This document shows, piece after piece, positions 59,389 through 64,000 of a stretch of 64,000 bases of DNA. How positions within the stretch are numbered: the stretch's first letter is position 1; each line of letters begins with the position of its first letter. The stretch is taken from the NCBI GenBank assembly GCA_026724425.1, contig JAIUCV010000009.1, positions 21,328,701 to 21,392,700 of the forward strand. Direction: 5' to 3'. The notes below the pieces were generated by a model. The model was not told the DNA's origin. It ran no database searches and saw nothing but the letters and a program-made list of their open reading frames with translations. The DNA comes from Erythrophleum ivorense (lineage: Eukaryota; Streptophyta; Magnoliopsida; Fabales; Fabaceae). The translations under genes and the position numbers were made by a program.

Positions 59389-62233
59389 TGTAATACCCCA
59401 AAAATTAATTAAGGTGTTAATCATGGATTCAGATTAATTAGGAATAATTAATATAGAATGATTAGGCAAGTTAAGTGAATGGAGATTTTAGAGAGATGAA
59501 TTATTAATATGAGTTTGAGAATTAATTGGGATAGAAACTTCATCTAGGCTTAAATTAATAAATCATAAGAAGAGGCTAATGGAGGCCCAATGAGTTAGGT
59601 GCAGACCCAATCTAATTCCATATGATGGAGGCCCAAGATCCACCTTGCATGGGCTCCTATGAGTGGCCCAATAACCCTTGTGCAAACCCAAATCCTTAAG
59701 CTCTTCAAACTCAGCCCAAACTTGATTAAAATTCAGTAGCCCAATACATAAGAGCTGGCCCAACAAAGCAAAAATCTGAAGCCCATTTGGAGTTAGACCT
59801 TGGAACAACCCATGACCCATCTTAGACCCAAATTAAACCCAACTAAAACCCTAACTCTTCAACCTATTCCTCATTTTACTGAAACTCAAGAGAGGAAATT
59901 CGGAGGTTCAAGGGAGGCTAGGGTTCTACCAACATGAAAGCTCCATTTTTGACTCCTAGAGGATGATTTTGCTAAGGTGAGTTATATATAACTTGACCCT
60001 CTCATCCTCTTCTTCATTTTGGTCTAATTAATTTCTGGGTTTGAGCATTTTCATCTTCTTCTCAAATCTGAAATTTGGTGTTGGGTGATTCCTTACAAGA
60101 TTTTCGGACTTGGAGGTTAGAGGGAGGATTAGGTAAGCTTTTCCCTTCCATTTTGTGTATCACTTTGCTGGAAAATGCCCCTAAGGATGTATTATCATAA
60201 TGGGTTATGTTATTGTGTAAAATTACAAGGAGATAATGGTGGAAAACCCAATTTTCTGGGCTTGATTGAAATGCGAATTTTGGTGAGTCCATGGTGGATT
60301 TTCGGAGGTGAGGCTATGGCTGTTGTTAAGTGAGTATCTCCTTCCCATTTTGATGCATTTTTTGTTAGTTTGAGACCCCTATAGTTGACCTATGATATTG
60401 GCTTTAGTTTCATGTGAAATTACCCAGAAATTGGAGTGAACTATGGCAATTTCTGGTGTGGGAAAGTTGGAATCCGAAATTAAATCCCTTGGTAATTAGG
60501 TGAGTAACCTCTAGTCTGTCCTTAGTAGTTCAACTCTTTGGATATTTGATTGTGATTAGAAATGATGATAATTACACTTGTTATAGGCTTGGTGTGCATT
60601 TGGATTATTATGGTAGCTAGGGGAAGAGTAATTGGCTTCATTAAGGTAACTGGAGTTAATTTTCTAATTCTATGTACATGTTCATGTTAATCTGATATTG
60701 CTTACACATATATGATTTTAAAATACTAAATGATTAGTTGACTACTTGAATTGTTATTGTGATTGGACCTTGTGAGTCCATGGTGGAGCTGTGGTGCGGC
60801 TGCCACCCGTGCATGTGCTTTGATCGAGCACTGGGTTGTGATCAGACCCCAGATGCACTGAGCCCTGGTTGTCTCATTATGGAGTAGGTGCATTGGATGG
60901 ATCTCTCCTGGTGTTATTGGCCATTAACATGTTGTGTATGATTGCTAGTATGGGACAGTAGTCATTAGTAGTTTGGATTGATTCTGGTATTGATGACATG
61001 AAATTGTATTGGATTGATTGACTTGCACATATATATGGAAATTTTCCTCTTGTTACTGAGATTGTATATCTCACCCCGTTATGGGCTAACATTTTCAGGG
61101 ACCAAACCTCTTAGTGGTAAGGAGAAAATTAACGAAAGTTTGCTAAATGGTTTGGTAGCACATAGGTTTGGGAGCTTTGACAAAATGTATTGTAACTAAA
61201 TTGCTAGTTTTGTATCATTGCTGCATTGCATCATGAGTTGCCAAGTATAGGGATTGTATATGTAATTTTGATTATCATGGAATTGAACATTATGATTGTA
61301 ATTGGCTAATAATGGATAAGTGATTCGATTTTATATGAACATTAAGCATTGACCCCATGCACCTTGTGACCATAATACATTTGTTGTCATTAATCTATGA
61401 ACTCACTAGTTTATGGTAGCTGGAGGGTTAAGGATCCACATTTGAATTTTAAATGGGTAATGATAGATATGTTAAGTAGATTAGGTAAAAGAAAGACACT
61501 AAATCTTCACAAACTAAGTTAAAGCAGCCTATAGTGTTGCTAGAAGGGGAATTAGAGAGCATGAGATGAAATTTTGGGAGTTGTAGGAACAGAAAGGAAT
61601 TGGCTGCGGCCAATATTTAATTGGCCTAGGCCAAATGGTAACAGAGAAGAATTGGTCGCGGCCAACATTTAATTAGCCTTGGTCAAATGTGGCGAACCTG
61701 CCAGGGAAGAAAACAGAGAGCTATTGGCCGTGGTGAATAGTGACGTTAGCTGCGGCTAAGTCTGAGAGGCAGATTTGGGGGTGTTCCATAGGGTATTTGG
61801 CCATGGCGAAAAGGGTATTTGGTCGTGGCAAAATGTGAAAAAATTTGTAAAGGCGTAAAGAGTTGAACCGAGAGTAATTGGCCGTGGCTCAAGAGAATTT
61901 AGCTGCGGCGAAAGTGCTCTATTTCTTATATTCACCTAAAAACCTTAGTTTCTCTTAAGGTGATGCTAAGGAATGATCTAGAAACACTTGTAGGAGGATT
62001 TTATGAGTTGGAATTGATGGATGGGAGAATCACAGGCTCCTCATTGATAATTAAATTCACTTATACATTCGAATCATTGTGGTTGTCTAGCTAATGACCC
62101 TAACAACATTAAGGTTTCAAATTTCCTCACTTTTTCCCGATGTAATTAATCTTAATGACTTTAAACCTTGATATATGATTATTAATCATGTACTTAATCT
62201 TAATTATGGTGATTAGAAGTTAGGGTTGTTACA
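59389..62233 (+). mobile_element. Solo LTR I (family 2), TSD CCTCC/CCTCT
   Basis: 2845 bp from TGTAATACCCCAAAAATTAA to AGTTAGGGTTGTTACA. Flanks CCTCC (59384-59388) and CCTCT (62234-62238) differ at one base. Joining them restores family-1 host sequence (aaagtccctcc/ggtatac), aligning with AAAGCCCCTCCGGTGTATG in P. It carries the best-preserved palindrome array at 61598-61914. Confidence 0.82.
61598..61914 (+). repeat. Palindrome array in LTR I (ten units)
   Basis: Units: ATTGGCTGCGGCCAAT (61599-61614), TTGGCCTAGGCCAA (61621-61634, perfect palindrome), ATTGGTCGCGGCCAAC (61651), TTAGCCTTGGTCAAAT (61673), ATTGGCCGTGGTGAAT (61723), TTAGCTGCGGCTAAG (61746), TTTGGCCATGGCGAAA (61796), TTTGGTCGTGGCAAAA (61818), ATTGGCCGTGGCTCAAG (61877) and TTTAGCTGCGGCGAAA (61898). 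The dyad is centred on CGCG-like cores, with CCAAT-type flanks on both strands. Confidence 0.85.
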
Positions 62234-64000
62234 CCTCTGGTATACATTTTCCAATGACAGTGAGCCCAAACTTTGACCGAATTGTTCGAGAAGGTTTTAG
62301 CTCCAAATTGAGTGATTCCAAAGGCATTTTATAAGATTGAGGACCTAAATTTTATGATAGAAAAGAATATTCTCAAAAAGGAGCTAAAACAGGTTAGAAA
62401 CGAAAATGCCAAAAACGAGGGACGAAATGGGAATTTTTGGAATTCTTTTGCTTTTAATACACTCTCTTTCTCACGCCCTCCCTTGCCCTCATTTTTCACC
62501 GTCTTTCTTCTATCCAAAATAGAGAGGAGAATTAGTTCTCTTAGGTGCACAAGAAGGAGCACTCTTAGAGGGAGAAAAAAGCCAAGAAAAGGTAGGAAAT
62601 TCCATGGAAAATCTAGCTTTCTCCTTAGCAAGTCACTTCTCCTCCTTCTCCTCCTTATTTCTATAGGTTTGATGGTGCTTTTAAATCTGTTTTGAAGGTA
62701 GAACAGAGGTGGAATTTTCGGATTTGGTGAGGGGAGGCTAGCCAAGTGAAAAGCAACTAAGAGAAAGCAAGAAAACAAGGTAAAACTTTCATTCTTTAGT
62801 AGTTTCTTTCTCCCCCTTCCTCTTGCACGAATTTGGACACCATGAGCCCAATTCTTAAGGGTTGTTTTCTGTCCAATTCATGGAGGGATTAGAGGGTTTG
62901 AAGTGCAAGGATTAAGAATGAACCAATAGAATCAAGAAAGGGGTATTAGGAAACAAGGTGGAACCATTAGGGATCTAAATGCTCCCTTGCAAATCTGATT
63001 TAACATGAATGTTCTTAGGTTTAATTGAATATTTAAACATGCTCCTAAGACCCCTAGAAAGCTTCCCACATGCACCTCCCATCCAAGAAAGCAAAGAAAT
63101 TGCAAGAAAAACTAATGAACTCTAAGCTAGAAAAGTGTAGAGCTCTTGAACACTTTGCAAAAACTGATTTGCTATATGAGTTTCCTTGCATGTGTGAGTA
63201 TTTGATTGAGCTCCTAAGACCTCTAGGAAGCCTCCCAAGTGTGTCTCCCATCAAGGAAAAATCAAGAAGGCCATGAACTCTTCTTCCCCCCATAGTCTCA
63301 GCCTAGGCAAGTTCCTATAGCTGGAGAGAGTTTTAAACTTTTCTAAGGCTATTCTTGAGTCCTATGTGATGAGTGAAGATTAGTAGAGGCCTTGGAAAAA
63401 ATTTAGAACTCAAAGAAAGTGAATTGGTGCCATAGGTTCCATATTAAGACCTAAAGAAGCAACATGATGCTAGGCCCTTTGTTTTAATGATGTGATGACT
63501 CCAAGAGATTTAAAAGGAGTCAAGAATTATAATTGAAAAGAAAGAATGAGGTCTAGAAGTCATTTGATGGGTGTTGCTTCATTAGGTGTGATTATGGACC
63601 ATAATGGAGCCTATAGAGCAATCTAGTGTTTTATCAAGTGATGTAGCCTTAGAATATGTTTCATAGACCTAATTGGCTCCCATAAATTGTATCTAGGCCA
63701 AAAGAAACTATCTCCACCAAATTGTGAGTGTGTGGCCAAAAGAGGAGGCTTGAAAGCTAAGGAAAAAGTGTGTGAAATTATGCAAGGTAGCTCTCTCCAC
63801 TTTCTCTCATGCATAGATGTGTGTTTAGCTTGTTTTAGAATGTGTGTATGTGTATTTTCAAGCTAAGAAAAGTATGCTAGCATGCCTTTATATTCCATGG
63901 TCCTTGATGCCATGTTATGTTTTAAATGAATCTATGATGTTTGTATGAGTTTGCTTGAGTGAGGAGAGGCCAAGAACTCTTCCTTTTAGTGAGGATGAGC

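Larger units (their letters stand above)
57683..64000 (+). mobile_element. Family-1 LTR P (runs off the window), containing Q and I
   Basis: Starts TGTAACAAACGTAATTTTCG; the CTAGT at 57678-57682 would be the left TSD. It follows the family sense order: GTCCTCTAAAATGACCTAG, AAAGCCCCTCCGGTGTATG near 57998, TTTTATGATGGAAAAGAC near 58121, and a leader with AGGAGAAACTAGGTAATTTC near 58350. Interrupted at 59023 by Q. Its remainder and right TSD lie outside the window. Confidence 0.75.
59023..64000 (+). mobile_element. Family-1 LTR Q (runs off the window), containing I
   Basis: Starts TGTAACATCTAGTCCC (compare M: TGTAACATCCGGTTCC); TTGGG at 59018-59022 would be the left TSD. It resumes after I at 62234 and follows family order to the window edge, including CCAAGAAAAGGTAGGAAATTC near 62580. 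About 2.1 kb of it is inside the window. The overlapping frames at 62312-62778 (127 and 149 residues on opposite strands) read the leader and are not genes. Confidence 0.75.

Noticed and set aside
62312..62778. Overlapping 127- and 149-residue frames on opposite strands
   Set aside because: Both read the purine-rich leader of LTR Q; the same leader in other copies (L, P, A) is interrupted. Basic/Leu-rich composition comes from GAG/CTC runs.
1..64000. CRISPR arrays, prokaryotic operons, tRNA or rRNA genes
   Set aside because: No regularly spaced identical repeats with unique spacers, no ribosome-binding/operon layout, and no cloverleaf or rRNA core sequence seen by eye. A covariance-model scan would be the decisive test for tRNAs.

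Overview
This window is repeat DNA from a flowering plant, probably a dicot. The evidence is an Athila-type Ty3/gypsy retrotransposon with a tRNA-Asp-type primer site, many very long LTRs of the kind seen in plant chromoviruses, a Tourist-like MITE, high A+T content and transition-heavy decay typical of methylated plant repeats. I find no convincing cellular gene, no tRNA or rRNA gene and no CRISPR. The species cannot be told from the sequence. A heterochromatic, perhaps pericentromeric, block is the best guess.

Left half (1-32,006). After a pyrimidine/T-rich stretch (1-900) and a 5'-truncated long LTR ending at 2702, an old, multiply broken Ty3/gypsy pol begins on the + strand. Its reading order RT, RNase H, integrase continues in four pieces (2703-3621, 7260-7639, 18714-19165, 31647-32006). 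Each gap is a younger insertion with a 5-bp target-site duplication (TSD): solo LTR A (TCTAA), solo LTR D (TCTTT), and a 12.5-kb Athila element (ACCAT). The last piece ends at a further LTR-like start (K). D itself holds an opposite-strand solo LTR C (TTAGG), and C holds a solo LTR B (TATGG): a three-level nest of one family in alternating orientation. The Athila element (19,166-31,646, minus strand) has two 2.4-kb LTRs that differ at about 39 sites by hand count (about 1.6%). It has a tRNA-Asp-type PBS, two polypurine tracts, and a gag-pro-pol broken by five nonsense codons and two frameshifts.

Right half (32,007-64,000). This is LTR on LTR. An Athila-like solo LTR J (AGCAC) sits in K. Family-1 long LTRs S, O, R, N, L, M, P and Q are nested in one another. 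Three members (G, H, I) of a second long-LTR family sit inside family-1 LTRs. H carries a 1.0-kb Tourist-like MITE (TSD TAA) with an inverted-repeat array at its centre. All three family-2 LTRs carry a GC-richer array of about ten degenerate palindromes related to ATTGGCCGCGGCCAAT. This is the most unusual sequence structure in the window.

No gene here looks functional. The coherent story is insertion history: one autonomous-type element with two LTRs, against eleven solo LTRs whose ends and TSDs can be located. LTR strand was assigned from a conserved TATA box and leader in several copies and is an inference.
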